Made by a program: the position numbers and the translations under genes. Of a stretch of 64,000 nt of DNA, positions 51,724 to 60,311 are shown in pieces. How positions within the stretch are numbered: the stretch's first letter is position 1; every line of letters starts with the position of its first letter. Under the pieces are notes generated by a model. It had not been told where the DNA came from, searched no databases, and was given only the letters and a program-made list of their open reading frames with translations. The stretch comes from Ornithinibacillus scapharcae TW25 (GTDB lineage: Bacteria > Bacillota > Bacilli > Bacillales > Amphibacillaceae), in assembly GCF_000190475.1 (NCBI RefSeq), contig NZ_AEWH01000024.1:124001-188000 (forward strand), written 5' to 3'.

Positions 51724-52183
51724 CGTGTTTCTTCGCCAACCTTCTGTACTTCATTATAATTGTGAATCCTATTATGATAAGACTTGCTGCTAGAGCATTC
51801 CAAATGACATCATAAATGAGCAAATTATCCACGTAGCGTATTTGGTGAATGCGCATTACCTTATGTTGGATGATACCATCGTATAGATTGAATGTACCTG
51901 CACCCAATAAGACACTTCCTTGCCATAATGGATACATGAATGCATCTCTCCGTCTTAAATCTGCTACCAAAAATAACGCCCCTACCGTTGCAAACCAACT
52001 AAATACATGAAAAATCCCATCAGAAATGAGCCCAACACTAGTGGTTGATTGATCATAAAAATGGTGCCAATGTAATATTTGGTGAAAAATAGCTTCATCT
52101 AGAAAAGCAACAAGACCTAAACCGAATAAAAAACCTGAGAATATATTGCGATTTAAGTATGCTACTTGATTTTGATTTATCAT
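51716..52183 (-). CDS. DUF2243 membrane protein
   Basis: 155 residues, four membrane helices. The N-terminal GFLFGLGLVAFLDEAIFHQILHWHHFYD with conserved Asp, Glu and His, and the later FNLYDGIIQHKVMRIHQI, are the DUF2243 pattern. These genes often neighbour CtaG-like genes, as here, where the two overlap. Function unknown; a metal or heme-related role is a guess from the histidines and the partner gene. Confidence 0.85.
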   Translation of the reverse strand: MINQNQVAYLNRNIFSGFLFGLGLVAFLDEAIFHQILHWHHFYDQSTTSVGLISDGIFHVFSWFATVGALFLVADLRRRDAFMYPLWQGSVLLGAGTFNLYDGIIQHKVMRIHQIRYVDNLLIYDVIWNALAASLIIIGFTIIMKYRRLAKKHDE

Positions 52184-52421
52184 GCCATTCGTCCTTTTCT
52201 ATCTTTGTTATTAACATTATGGACTTAGAAGGGAGAAAATATGACGTCTGATAGATTCCTTTTCTTTATAGACTAAAAAAATCGGCAAGTGACAGTATTG
52301 AATGTTGAGTGATATATTGGATAAATAGAATTGTTAACATCTTGACAACTGTCGGTCTATGTTTTTTATCTCTTTCCTAATAGAAGCTGATTGACGTTGT
52401 TTTCTTAAAGGAGTAGTAGAG

Positions 52422-53492
52422 TTGTCTTTAAAAGTAATATTACCTCTCTTAGAGGCTACAGTAATTGCTATGATTGGTGGATATATATTTTACGTGCTGC
52501 GTACACCACTCCCTTGGGTGTTAGGTCCTTTAGCAATGGTCATGCTATGGCAGGGTATGACAAAACGGAAAATAGAGGTCCCCAACTACATACGTGATAT
52601 AGGCTTTATCATACTAGGAATATACTTCGGTTTATATTTTACTAAAGAGACCTTTCAAACCGTACTTCCATATTTAATTCCATATGTACTCGTGACTTGT
52701 CTATTAATTGTGGCGTGTATTGTACTAGGATCGGTCGTTACAAGATGGATCAAAGTGGATAAAGTAACGAGTGTATTCTCCTGTATTCCTGGAGGGTTAT
52801 CGGAAATGGCAATAGCAAGTGAGGGTTTAAACGGAAAATCTTCTTTAGTAGTTATCTTTCAAACCATTCGCTTAGTAACCGTGCTCTTTACAATACCACC
52901 TTTTATGGTTTATGTTTTAGGAGGTTTAGACGGGGTAGAATCTGCTCAACTTGTAGGGGAAGTAGCCGCGAGTAACGGTTGGGCATATTTATGGTTTGTT
53001 ATTCCAATTGTTGCATCTGTTTTTTTACGAAATAAAATTCCTGCTGGTATTATCATAGGAGCGCTTGGCGTTACAGCTGTCTTGAACGTAAGTCCAGTTG
53101 AACTAGCTTCTGTTCCTTCTGTTGTGATGAATATGGCTCAAATAGCGGTTGGGGCAAGTCTTGGAAAGAATATTCTATTCCAGGATTTAAAGATAGGTGG
53201 AAAATATACGTTTGTTTATTTTGGATTATCGGTTACCATCATTGCAATTTCATTTGGATTGGGTAGTTTACTAGCGATGTTTACGTCATTAGATTATGCA
53301 ACAGCCTTACTAGGAATAGCACCAGGAGGATTCTTTGAAATGGTTCTAACAGCCTATAATGTTGGTGGTGATCCAGCTATCGTTAGTGCCTTTCAATTAG
53401 TGCGCATATTAATCATTGTATTATTTGTTCCTATGACATTAAAATGGTGGTTTAATAGAGATAAAAGGCAAGGCATTACCCGAGAAAGCTAA
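52422..53492 (+). CDS. AbrB-family membrane protein (two-repeat transporter)
   Basis: 356 residues, about 10 membrane helices in two homologous halves (AbrB duplication family, formerly called putative ammonia monooxygenase). Each half carries the typical loop: IPGGLSEMAIASEG (about 122) and IAPGGFFEMVLTAYNVG (about 298). Substrate unknown; a regulator or transporter role has been proposed for relatives. Start TTG 52422 behind AAAGGAG. Single gene. Confidence 0.85.
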   Translation: MSLKVILPLLEATVIAMIGGYIFYVLRTPLPWVLGPLAMVMLWQGMTKRKIEVPNYIRDIGFIILGIYFGLYFTKETFQTVLPYLIPYVLVTCLLIVACIVLGSVVTRWIKVDKVTSVFSCIPGGLSEMAIASEGLNGKSSLVVIFQTIRLVTVLFTIPPFMVYVLGGLDGVESAQLVGEVAASNGWAYLWFVIPIVASVFLRNKIPAGIIIGALGVTAVLNVSPVELASVPSVVMNMAQIAVGASLGKNILFQDLKIGGKYTFVYFGLSVTIIAISFGLGSLLAMFTSLDYATALLGIAPGGFFEMVLTAYNVGGDPAIVSAFQLVRILIIVLFVPMTLKWWFNRDKRQGITRES

Positions 53493-53506
53493 TCCCGGGT
53501 AATGCC
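53472..53506. terminator. Bidirectional terminator overlapping the AbrB gene end
   Basis: GGCATTACCCG (53472-53482) pairs with CGGGTAATGCC (53496-53506). The stop codon of the AbrB gene lies in the loop. A U-rich tail exists on the minus side (CCTTTTAT). Confidence 0.75.
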
Positions 53507-53511
53507 TCCAT

Positions 53512-54303
53512 TTATAATGCTTTTACTAATCCCCCATCAACAAGAATGGTTTGACCTGTTACATATGTATTAGCTGCAGAGCACAGGAAGACCGCTTGTT
53601 TCGCAAATTCTTCTGGTTCACCGTAACGTCCTATGGGGATACTACTTTCACTAGCTGCTTTTACATCTTCATAGGGGATACCGACTTTTTTAGCTTGGAT
53701 ATGGTCTAAATGGCTTAAACGGTCTGTCGCAATTCTACCGGGACCAATTGTATTAATTAGAATATTGTCAGGTGCTAGTTCTTGCGAAAGACTTTTTGCC
53801 AAGCCGACAACTCCTGCCCGAAATGTATTCGATAATATTAAATTATCCAATGACTGCTTCATAGAAGAAGATGTGAAGTTTAGGATATGTCCGCGTTTTT
53901 GTTTTTGCATATAAGGAAGCACTAGACGGATTGCTCTAACATAGCTTAATAATGTTAGTTCGAATGCGCTTTGCCAACTATCATCTCGAAAGTCTTGGAA
54001 CCCCCCAGCTGGAGGGCCACCAGCATTATTAATCAGAACATCTACAGTTCCATTTTGCTTTACAGTAAAATTAACGAGTTCCTCCATATCTTCGGCACTT
54101 GTTACATCACAAGTCCTAAAGAAAACATTCGGATTACCAGTTTGACTTTGGATATCCGATACAGCATTCTCCAATTCTTCTTCATTTCTACTTGCAATAA
54201 CAACCCTAGCCCCTTCAGCAGCAAATTCAAGCGCAGTAGCTTTCCCTAAGCCTTTACTAGCAGCTAACACGATAACGGATTTGCCTGTTAAACCCAAGTC
54301 CAT
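53512..54303 (-). CDS. SDR-family protein lacking the usual Tyr-Lys catalytic pair
   Basis: 263-residue short-chain dehydrogenase-like protein. The Rossmann start VLAASKGLGKATALEF and the NNAG motif (about 90) are normal, as is catalytic Ser in NFTSSS. Where YxxxK is expected the sequence reads SNTFRAGVVGLAKSL, so Tyr and Lys are both replaced. Similar atypical BKR-like SDRs exist and their activity is unclear. ATG 54303 is chosen behind GGGAGGGA at 6 bases; an upstream in-frame ATG would add 56 residues without homology. Confidence 0.82.
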   Translation of the reverse strand: MDLGLTGKSVIVLAASKGLGKATALEFAAEGARVVIASRNEEELENAVSDIQSQTGNPNVFFRTCDVTSAEDMEELVNFTVKQNGTVDVLINNAGGPPAGGFQDFRDDSWQSAFELTLLSYVRAIRLVLPYMQKQKRGHILNFTSSSMKQSLDNLILSNTFRAGVVGLAKSLSQELAPDNILINTIGPGRIATDRLSHLDHIQAKKVGIPYEDVKAASESSIPIGRYGEPEEFAKQAVFLCSAANTYVTGQTILVDGGLVKAL

Positions 54304-54472
54304 GTTGATTCCCTCCCTAAATATTGTTGTATTTATTATACACGGAATGTGAATGGAATTATGAATAAATGGCTCGAGATATAGCCTTGTCAAGGGATCG
54401 ATGAATGGAGGGACAATGTTTTCTGACGTAGGGACGATGTTCAGCCCTCGAGGGCGCATATCCCAATTCAAA

Positions 54473-54516
54473 AAGAACGGGCTCGACGCTAATCTATTGT
54501 GATTAGCGTGGAGCCC
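54473..54516 (-). terminator. Terminator of the DUF3006/MBL operon (minus strand)
   Basis: GGGCTC-G-ACGCTAATC pairs with GATTAGCGT-G-GAGCCC. On the minus strand it is followed by GTTCTTTTTG. Between it and the SDR start, 54395-54455 holds a short direct repeat (GGGACAATGTT / GGGACGATGTT). Confidence 0.85.
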
Positions 54517-54526
54517 ATATTAGTAG

Positions 54527-54787
54527 TTAATCTTTCTTGAATTTACTTCCATTACTTCTAGCGCGAAGTTTTGCCATCAAATCTTGTGTTGTTTCCTTTG
54601 CTTCCTTCTCTGTGGAATGGTCGATTTCTGTAATTGTATAGCTTTCTAGCGATTTTTCCATCTTAAATACAGTGTTAATCTTACTTCCTGCAGGGAGTTG
54701 TTCTTTTGGAATGATTACTTCTGCCTTTTCTTCCTCAATTAGTACGACGGCTAGATTTCCTTCGAAACGGTCCAATACACCTTTCAT
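54527..54787 (-). CDS. DUF3006 protein
   Basis: 86 residues, soluble. Begins with the family pattern KGVLDRFEGNLAVVLIEEEKAEVIIPKEQLP, a small beta-barrel-like domain, and ends with a basic/acidic tail. DUF3006 proteins are often encoded beside extracellular MBL-fold hydrolases, as here. Function unknown. It follows the MBL gene by 19 bases on the same strand, so they form an operon. Confidence 0.8.
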   Translation of the reverse strand: MKGVLDRFEGNLAVVLIEEEKAEVIIPKEQLPAGSKINTVFKMEKSLESYTITEIDHSTEKEAKETTQDLMAKLRARSNGSKFKKD

Positions 54788-54806
54788 AACAGTCCCTCCG
54801 TATCAT

Positions 54807-56054
54807 TTAATTTACACATGCAACACCTTCAGCTACAATGTCGTTTATTCTAGCTGGGCCAATTCCTTTGATACGATCAAGCTCCTGAACGGAGCTAAAA
54901 GGTCTTAAGTCTATAAGATCCTGTGCTCTTTCTGGACCAATGTGCTTAATCTTTTGTACTTCTGCAATGGTAGCGGTATTGATGTTAACACAGCTTCCAC
55001 TCGGTGCTGGTTTTTCATTCGTATTAGTTCCAGACCGCGAATTATTCGCTTTAGTAGATGAATTAGAATTAGATGTGGTATTCTTCGGAGTTACGGTGCC
55101 ATCCTTTTTTGTCTTTACTGTATATTCTTTCCCATTTGTAGAGACAACAATCGTACCATGAACATCCGTACCATATAGTTTGATTCCAGAATTCTTTATT
55201 AGTGAGACTATCTCTTGATGCGGATGTCCATAACTATTGTCTGCACCTGCACTATAAATAGCTATTTCTGGACTAACTGCCTTAATGAAAGCAGGGTCAC
55301 TAGATGTAGTAGAGCCATGATGGCCTAATTGTAAAATATCTGCGTCCACTCCACTCCTGATCATTCGTTTTTCTGCTTCTCTGCCAGCGTCACCAGTGAA
55401 TAGGAATGTCACTTCCCCATAAGTGAACAATACTGAAATAGATTCTTCGTTAGATGCACCAGTGATAGATTGTGGATAGAGCACCTTTAAGCCCATAGGC
55501 CCTATTTCAAATTCTTCCCCAGTTCTTGGTTCATGATAGTTCGCACCACTATCCAGAACAGCCTCTAGCCCACGCTGGAAGGTTTGAGATGTACTAGCAT
55601 TACCAGAAAGCCAAACTTCTTCTACCTTAAAAGTGTTCATCACATCGGCAAGCTGCCCGATATGGTCGGCGTCTGGATGACTTCCGATAACAAGGTCAAG
55701 CTTCGAGATTCCTACTGATTTTAAATAATTGACGACCTCATTCCCACGCCAATCACCAGCATCAAAGAGAATACTATTTTCTCCATATTCCAGCAATGTT
55801 GCGTCTGCTTGACCTACATCGATATAATGGACAGTTAATTCTGGAAGATTTCCAGTCGAACTAGAATCTGAATTCTCTTCTTCTGACGGATTTTCTGTTG
55901 ACTTCTCTGTATTAGAAGTTGTATCGTCAACATTTTCTTCTTCTAGCTCTACTGGCTTTTCTATTTGATTTTCAATACTTTCCTGCTCTAAACCTTGGCC
56001 ACAAGCTACTAGGAATACAGCCATAAACATGGAAAGCATGAGTTTTCTATACAT
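54807..56054 (-). CDS. Surface lipoprotein: ComEC-like MBL-fold hydrolase plus ComEA-like HhH domain
   Basis: 415 residues, exported lipoprotein (lipobox FLVAC, Cys about 18) with a Glu/Ser/Thr linker to about residue 70. The metallo-beta-lactamase domain (about 75-320) shows HYIDVGQADATLL, metal motif GSHPDADHIG (about 123) and LQLGHHGSTTSSD. It resembles the hydrolase part of ComEC and is probably a nuclease acting outside the cell. After a Ser/Asn/Thr linker, a C-terminal helix-hairpin-helix pair (VNINTATIAEVQKIKHIGPE...) like ComEA should bind DNA. ATG 56054 is chosen behind GGGGGA; an upstream ATG adds 14 residues before the signal peptide. Confidence 0.87.
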   Translation of the reverse strand: MYRKLMLSMFMAVFLVACGQGLEQESIENQIEKPVELEEENVDDTTSNTEKSTENPSEEENSDSSSTGNLPELTVHYIDVGQADATLLEYGENSILFDAGDWRGNEVVNYLKSVGISKLDLVIGSHPDADHIGQLADVMNTFKVEEVWLSGNASTSQTFQRGLEAVLDSGANYHEPRTGEEFEIGPMGLKVLYPQSITGASNEESISVLFTYGEVTFLFTGDAGREAEKRMIRSGVDADILQLGHHGSTTSSDPAFIKAVSPEIAIYSAGADNSYGHPHQEIVSLIKNSGIKLYGTDVHGTIVVSTNGKEYTVKTKKDGTVTPKNTTSNSNSSTKANNSRSGTNTNEKPAPSGSCVNINTATIAEVQKIKHIGPERAQDLIDLRPFSSVQELDRIKGIGPARINDIVAEGVACVN

Positions 56055-56278
56055 CAAAATTCCCCCATTAAAATACATAAATAAATACTCATTCATCGTA
56101 ACAAAGTTAGCTATCTAAATCTAGGTGAAATCAAGTTTTGGCAATTAGTAGGCTTATGAAAAATTAATATAGACCTTTGGAAGCATGATTTTCAGAGATT
56201 TGACAAAGTAAAAATACATTTTTATCGATATGAATTTCTTCAAAACTAGTGTCATACTGGAAAATAAAGGAGAGCGAT

Positions 56279-56674
56279 ATGAGTAGAATCATCCAATATC
56301 TTAAGGCTGTGTTAATTTTATTGTTATTCCAATACTTAGATTCTGAGTCCGCTTTAGTTGTTCCACAGTTGGAAACAAGCAATCCGTCTACGCCAAGTTA
56401 TGTACATGGAGTTGTTGATCGTATAGAGGACAATGGAAGAGTAGTAATATTAGTAGAGAAACTAAAAAGAGAAATAGTTATTTTGAGGGAAGATTATCAA
56501 GATACTGCCTTACTTAAACCCAATACGTGGGTAACAGTGCATTTAGAGGGGGATATGATTACGAAACTGAAGATTGATAAAAGGAGAACACAAAAAGAGA
56601 GTGAGCAGGTGAAAGCTATCTTTGAAAGAGTTCGCGAAAGGCTAAATAACAACATTCTTTTGCACTTATACTAA
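56279..56674 (+). CDS. Exported or membrane-anchored DUF3006-like protein
   Basis: 131 residues. N-terminal hydrophobic segment (about 7-20, LKAVLILLLFQYL) acting as signal or anchor. It is followed by a DUF3006-like domain, YVHGVVDRIEDNGRVVILVEK through WVTVHLEGDMITKLKID, and a basic C-terminal helix. It is divergent from the MBL lipoprotein gene, 225 bases away, while a cytoplasmic DUF3006 gene lies on the other side of that gene. The pair suggests two versions of the same partner, one inside and one outside. RBS AAAGGAGAG. Confidence 0.7.
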   Translation: MSRIIQYLKAVLILLLFQYLDSESALVVPQLETSNPSTPSYVHGVVDRIEDNGRVVILVEKLKREIVILREDYQDTALLKPNTWVTVHLEGDMITKLKIDKRRTQKESEQVKAIFERVRERLNNNILLHLY

Positions 56675-56770
56675 TCAGAATTTTTTGTTTAAAGGAGTGT
56701 GAATTAAGGTATAATTTAAATTAATGGAGCTAGTAGATGTAATACTTTAGGAATAAGGGGAGAGGATAAA

Positions 56771-57238
56771 ATGGGTTCCGTTCTTAAATTGCCTCTAACA
56801 GCCATAGAAAAATCAAAACTTAGACGAGCAAAGGTAAAACTTAGCGAAATACATACATTTAATAATATAGAAATAGCACAATTGCTAGAAGTTCCGGTCG
56901 ATAAAGCAAAAGTTATAAAAGGGTTAGCAGATTTCCAACAAGTTCCTTCTATTGGGTATCACCTAGCTGAAAAGCTAGTCTATAAATTAGAACTCTATTC
57001 ATTAACGGATATTAGGGATAAGAATGCGGTAGAATTATTTGATACATTGGAACAAAAACTGGGTGTATGGACTGATAGCTGTGTTGAGGATCAAATCCGA
57101 TGTGTCATCCATTTTGCGAACAATCCTGGGAGTGATAAACATTGGTATGATTTTACATCAGAGAGGAAAAATTATCGAAAGAGTCATGGCTTTCCAAGGA
57201 ACAGGCCGACGATAGCGTGGTATGATAGCTTGAAATGA
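56771..57238 (+). CDS. Cdd1/pathogenicity-locus helix-hairpin-helix protein
   Basis: 155 residues. An HhH segment VPSIGYHLAEKLVYKLELYS (about 59-78), followed by the family motif SCVEDQIRCVIHFANNPGSDKHWYDFT (about 100-126), identifies the Cdd1 family. Likely DNA binding; the biological role is not known. RBS GGGGAGAGG. It follows the DUF3006-like gene on the same strand and may share its transcript. Confidence 0.8.
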   Translation: MGSVLKLPLTAIEKSKLRRAKVKLSEIHTFNNIEIAQLLEVPVDKAKVIKGLADFQQVPSIGYHLAEKLVYKLELYSLTDIRDKNAVELFDTLEQKLGVWTDSCVEDQIRCVIHFANNPGSDKHWYDFTSERKNYRKSHGFPRNRPTIAWYDSLK

Positions 57239-57263
57239 TGTTAACGCTTTAAGGAGTGAAGAA

Positions 57264-57749
57264 ATGAGTAATATAATCATAACTCATCTTTGGTTCAACA
57301 ATCAGGCAGAAGAAGCTGCTAGATTTTATATTTCTGTTTTTCCGAATTCAAAGATTAACAGAATTACTCGATACGGAAACAAGATGGTTGGGAATTTGGA
57401 AGGTGAGGTGATGACCGTTGAATTTGAACTGGATGGTCGAAAATTTGTAGCCTTTAATGGGGGACCGAAGTACAAATTTACAGAAGCGATATCATTAATC
57501 GTAAATTGTGAGACCCAAGAAGAAATAGATTATTACTGGGAAAAGCTTTCAGAAGGTGGGGATGAAAGTGCCCAGGCCATTGGGTGGTTAAAGGATAAGT
57601 TTGGTGTTTCATGGCAAGTTATTCCTACAACATTAACTGATATGATGAGTGACAAAGATTCTAGCAAAGTAGAAAGGGTCCTGAAAGAATTGCGCCTAAT
57701 GAAGACTAAATTGGATTTGAATAAGTTACAAAAAGCTTATGATGGGTAA
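57264..57749 (+). CDS. VOC-superfamily protein (3-demethylubiquinone methyltransferase-like, PhnB type)
   Basis: 161 residues of the glyoxalase/VOC fold. HLWFNNQAEEAARFYISVFPNSKI at the N-terminus and VNCETQEEIDYYWEKLSEGGDE in the middle are typical, ending with LKDKFGVSWQVIPTTL. Despite the traditional name, such proteins are not ubiquinone methyltransferases; function is mostly unknown. RBS AAGGAGTG. Possibly cotranscribed with the Cdd1 gene (25 bases apart). Confidence 0.85.
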   Translation: MSNIIITHLWFNNQAEEAARFYISVFPNSKINRITRYGNKMVGNLEGEVMTVEFELDGRKFVAFNGGPKYKFTEAISLIVNCETQEEIDYYWEKLSEGGDESAQAIGWLKDKFGVSWQVIPTTLTDMMSDKDSSKVERVLKELRLMKTKLDLNKLQKAYDG

Positions 57750-57767
57750 CCCGAGCCCACAATATAG

Positions 57768-57810
57768 TAATAACGGATGAATTGGCAAGATACCAAATCA
57801 TCCGTTATTA
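57768..57810. terminator. Bidirectional terminator between VOC and SET genes
   Basis: TAATAACGGATGA (57768-57780) pairs perfectly with TCATCCGTTATTA (57798-57810), with an inner TTGG/CCAA. Lacks a long U-run on either side. Confidence 0.75.
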
Positions 57811-57836
57811 TGTATGGAAGAATTAGCTCCCACTAT

Positions 57837-58214
57837 TTATTCCTTGTTAAACCAAAGTGGATCATTGTCATCAACATCACCATTATAATTAATTAAGATT
57901 TCATCGCCAGCTTTTATATCTTTATAAGCATAGAAGTCAAACGTGTGGTTATCAAAATTAATCTCATACGTCGCATTAGGCTCATATGAATGATTGAACA
58001 ACATTCCATAGCCTAGCAAAATAGCAGTATGATTTATACCATACTCAAATGCATAATCAGCAAGTAAGGTTTTTTCAATGTGTTCATGTTGGTCATTGGG
58101 ATAAGCTATAACAGGTGCTTCATGTAGTAGCTCACCTTTTTTGATATCGCGTGTCGCAAATACTCCTCTATTAAATTCTCCATCACTGATAGAAGAAGTT
58201 TTTACCTCGATCAT
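57837..58214 (-). CDS. SET-domain protein
   Basis: 125 residues, a compact SET domain. The conserved parts are RGVFATRDIKKGELLHEAP (about 15-33), LFNHSYEPNATYEI (about 72, the NHS motif) and GDEILINYNGD (about 103). It lacks pre- and post-SET cysteine regions. Bacterial stand-alone SET proteins of this size are probable lysine methyltransferases with unknown targets. RBS GGTGA 5 bases upstream. Single gene. Confidence 0.85.
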   Translation of the reverse strand: MIEVKTSSISDGEFNRGVFATRDIKKGELLHEAPVIAYPNDQHEHIEKTLLADYAFEYGINHTAILLGYGMLFNHSYEPNATYEINFDNHTFDFYAYKDIKAGDEILINYNGDVDDNDPLWFNKE

Positions 58215-58411
58215 GTTTTCACCTACTTACTTAGTTTAGAAATTCTTACTAACTATAACATTAATTTCTGATGGGCTCATATTATTATGTATTTTAAGTA
58301 ATAAATTGTGATCTTAGTCTTAATTTTAATCTTATATTTATCAGAATATTAATTCAACTATTGATGGTATTCTGTTAAAGTGTGAAATAGAACTTTATAG
58401 GGGGATAGGAA

Positions 58412-58963
58412 ATGATAAGGAAATTATTTGTTTTATTATTATTATTATTCATATATATACTCCCTTTGCTAAATCCCAATCACGTACAAGCATGTGATTG
58501 TGCAGTCCCAGAAACTGCCAACGAAGCTTTAGAAAAAGCATCAGCTGTCTTCATGGGCGAAGTAATGAGAATTCGTGAAGAAAAGATAATCGGAGAACCC
58601 CATGATGTCGCATTAATTTCTGTATCAGAAATTTGGAAAGGACTTGAGAATTCCCAAGTTGAAGTTTATACAGATTGGTCTAGTTGTCAGTTTTCTTTTG
58701 AAGTCGGAAGGGAATATCTACTCTATCCATACGAAAACAATGGTAGGCTACATGTAATCGATTGTGGAAGAAGTGCAAAAGTAAATGAGGCCCAAGATGA
58801 CTTATTAGAACTGGGACAAGGAGAAGAGCCTAGGATTATTGTCCACTTAGAAAAGGAGCTAGAGGATAATCAAGTTTATCTTATGATGATATTGGTTGTG
58901 TTAATCTTCGCTATTCTTGTGATAATAATAAGTATTTTGAGATATAACAGAAAGAGAAATTAG
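58412..58963 (+). CDS. TIMP/NTR-like cell-surface protein
   Basis: 183 residues. Signal peptide to about residue 27, giving a mature N-terminus CDCAVPETANEALEKASAVFMGEV. An N-terminal Cys-x-Cys followed by a small OB-like domain with paired cysteines (SSCQF, VIDCGRS) resembles the TIMP/NTR module. A C-terminal membrane helix (about 155-177) and a basic tail anchor it. Animal TIMPs inhibit metalloproteases; whether the bacterial relative does so is unknown. RBS GGGGGATAGG. Single gene. Confidence 0.7.
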   Translation: MIRKLFVLLLLLFIYILPLLNPNHVQACDCAVPETANEALEKASAVFMGEVMRIREEKIIGEPHDVALISVSEIWKGLENSQVEVYTDWSSCQFSFEVGREYLLYPYENNGRLHVIDCGRSAKVNEAQDDLLELGQGEEPRIIVHLEKELEDNQVYLMMILVVLIFAILVIIISILRYNRKRN

Positions 58964-59090
58964 AGGCTGGAAATAACGAAATTGATTATCGTTAGCATCG
59001 AACAATAGACTATTTCCGGAGCGGGTCTTTGCACTAGCCTTCGTATTGTTCGATTTTTACTGTGGTCAAGATACTTTTGTTCCAGCCTCT
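58962..59090. repeat. 129-bp nested inverted-repeat element between convergent genes
   Basis: Outer arms AGAGGCTGGAA (58962-58972) and TTCCAGCCTCT (59080-59090), inner arms ATCGAACAATA (58997-59007) and TATTGTTCGAT (59044-59054), each perfect. The outer arm begins inside the stop codon of the upstream gene, and the other end touches the stop of the LuxR-type gene. It may serve as a bidirectional terminator. AGAGGCTGG(A/G)AC-type arms are, as I recall, common in intergenic repeats of staphylococci and bacilli, so it may be one member of a dispersed family. Confidence 0.7.
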
Positions 59091-59093
59091 TTA

Positions 59094-60179
59094 TCAATCT
59101 ACCAAGCCCATCCGAAAAGCCATCGAAACGATTTGTGTCCGGTTTTTTGCTCGAAGCTTTATCATTAGCTTCTGGATGTAATCCCTTATCGTGAATTCGC
59201 TCAAAAATAAAAGCTCTGCCATTTCTTTGTTGCTACTCCCCTCCGTTAGAAGGTGAAGAATCGCTAATTCTTTATCGCTAAGCTCCAAAGAATATCGATA
59301 TGCTTTCCCCATTTGTCTACGTGACAAGTACATCCCCAGTCGGTTACCTACCTTTTCTAACAAATCAAGTTGGAGCTTCGTACAATCAAACGCTTCCCCT
59401 CGTTGATCGAATGTGAGCCAGCCATATAACTGATGGTCATGAACAATCGGTATAAATATGATGGAGGAGAGCTCGAACATTTCAATCGCTACTTGCTGCA
59501 CATAGGGCTCAGGTTTTTTCAGGAATAATGGCCTTTTTAAAGCAAAAACCGGTTCTGATTCAATCTTCCCCCTTAGTAGCTGTACCTTTGATAACTCTTC
59601 GCCAATAACACCAGAAAATTCCTTTAACCATGGGTTATAGCTTACAAATACACATCGTTTAAATTCAAATATTTCTTCCACCCGTGCCAATATATATGGC
59701 AGATCTTCTGTTCCATTATTTTCAATAAGAATTTTACTGAAGTCATCCAATTGTTGCATATACTTTTGCTTGATTTCTAATATTTCTGGTGGATGCTCCA
59801 TCCATTTTAAGTAGTAGGAAATGACTCTATGTAAGACATTCTTATGAAGCACTAATATATCTTCTTGATATGGTTGGTTTTCTCGATTTAAAACATTCAT
59901 AAACGATTCATTCATTACTTCTATAAAAATATGAGACTTTGAAAATGGCATATCATTACTATGCATTTGTACCCAATGATTTAGAGATTGTTCTTCTATC
60001 TCCTTACGTGTAACCTGTTTAGCAACAAAATTTACGAAAGCTACTACAAGTTGACGTAGATCCTGTTTATGAGATAAGTCGACATCCTCAATGTTTTCTA
60101 GTAGAATCATAGATTCATTTAGGATGTTATCACGGTGAATTTTATAAAGTAATACATATTGAAATTCTATCTTCTTCAT
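59094..60179 (-). CDS. GAF-like plus LuxR-type HTH transcriptional regulator
   Basis: 361 residues. Residues 1-160 are helical and unassigned. Residues 165-300 look like a GAF domain (DLPYILARVEEIFEFKRCVFVSYN ... FIPIVHDHQLYGWLTFDQ). The C-terminal 60 residues are a LuxR/GerE helix-turn-helix (LSDKELAILHLLTEGSSNKEMAELLFLSEFTIRDYIQKLM). No response-regulator receiver domain is present, so it probably senses a small molecule. It is divergent from the 3-hydroxyacyl-CoA dehydrogenase gene, its most likely target. Confidence 0.85.
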   Translation of the reverse strand: MKKIEFQYVLLYKIHRDNILNESMILLENIEDVDLSHKQDLRQLVVAFVNFVAKQVTRKEIEEQSLNHWVQMHSNDMPFSKSHIFIEVMNESFMNVLNRENQPYQEDILVLHKNVLHRVISYYLKWMEHPPEILEIKQKYMQQLDDFSKILIENNGTEDLPYILARVEEIFEFKRCVFVSYNPWLKEFSGVIGEELSKVQLLRGKIESEPVFALKRPLFLKKPEPYVQQVAIEMFELSSIIFIPIVHDHQLYGWLTFDQRGEAFDCTKLQLDLLEKVGNRLGMYLSRRQMGKAYRYSLELSDKELAILHLLTEGSSNKEMAELLFLSEFTIRDYIQKLMIKLRAKNRTQIVSMAFRMGLVD

Positions 60180-60311
60180 TTTGCACCTACATTTATATGG
60201 TGATAAATTAAATTAAATACCTATAATTATATGTTTATTATGGCATAAAAGTCCTATAAAATGAAATAGTAAGATAGTATCAGTAGATAATAATCAAAGG
60301 GGATAGATAAC

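Noticed and set aside
54395-54455. Direct repeat GGGACAATGTT / GGGACGATGTT as a mobile element end
   Set aside because: Only two short imperfect copies and no associated gene or longer repeat.
56249-56278. Longer N-terminus for the DUF3006-like protein
   Set aside because: It would include the AAAGGAGAG ribosome binding site in coding sequence; ATG 56279 gives a proper signal segment.
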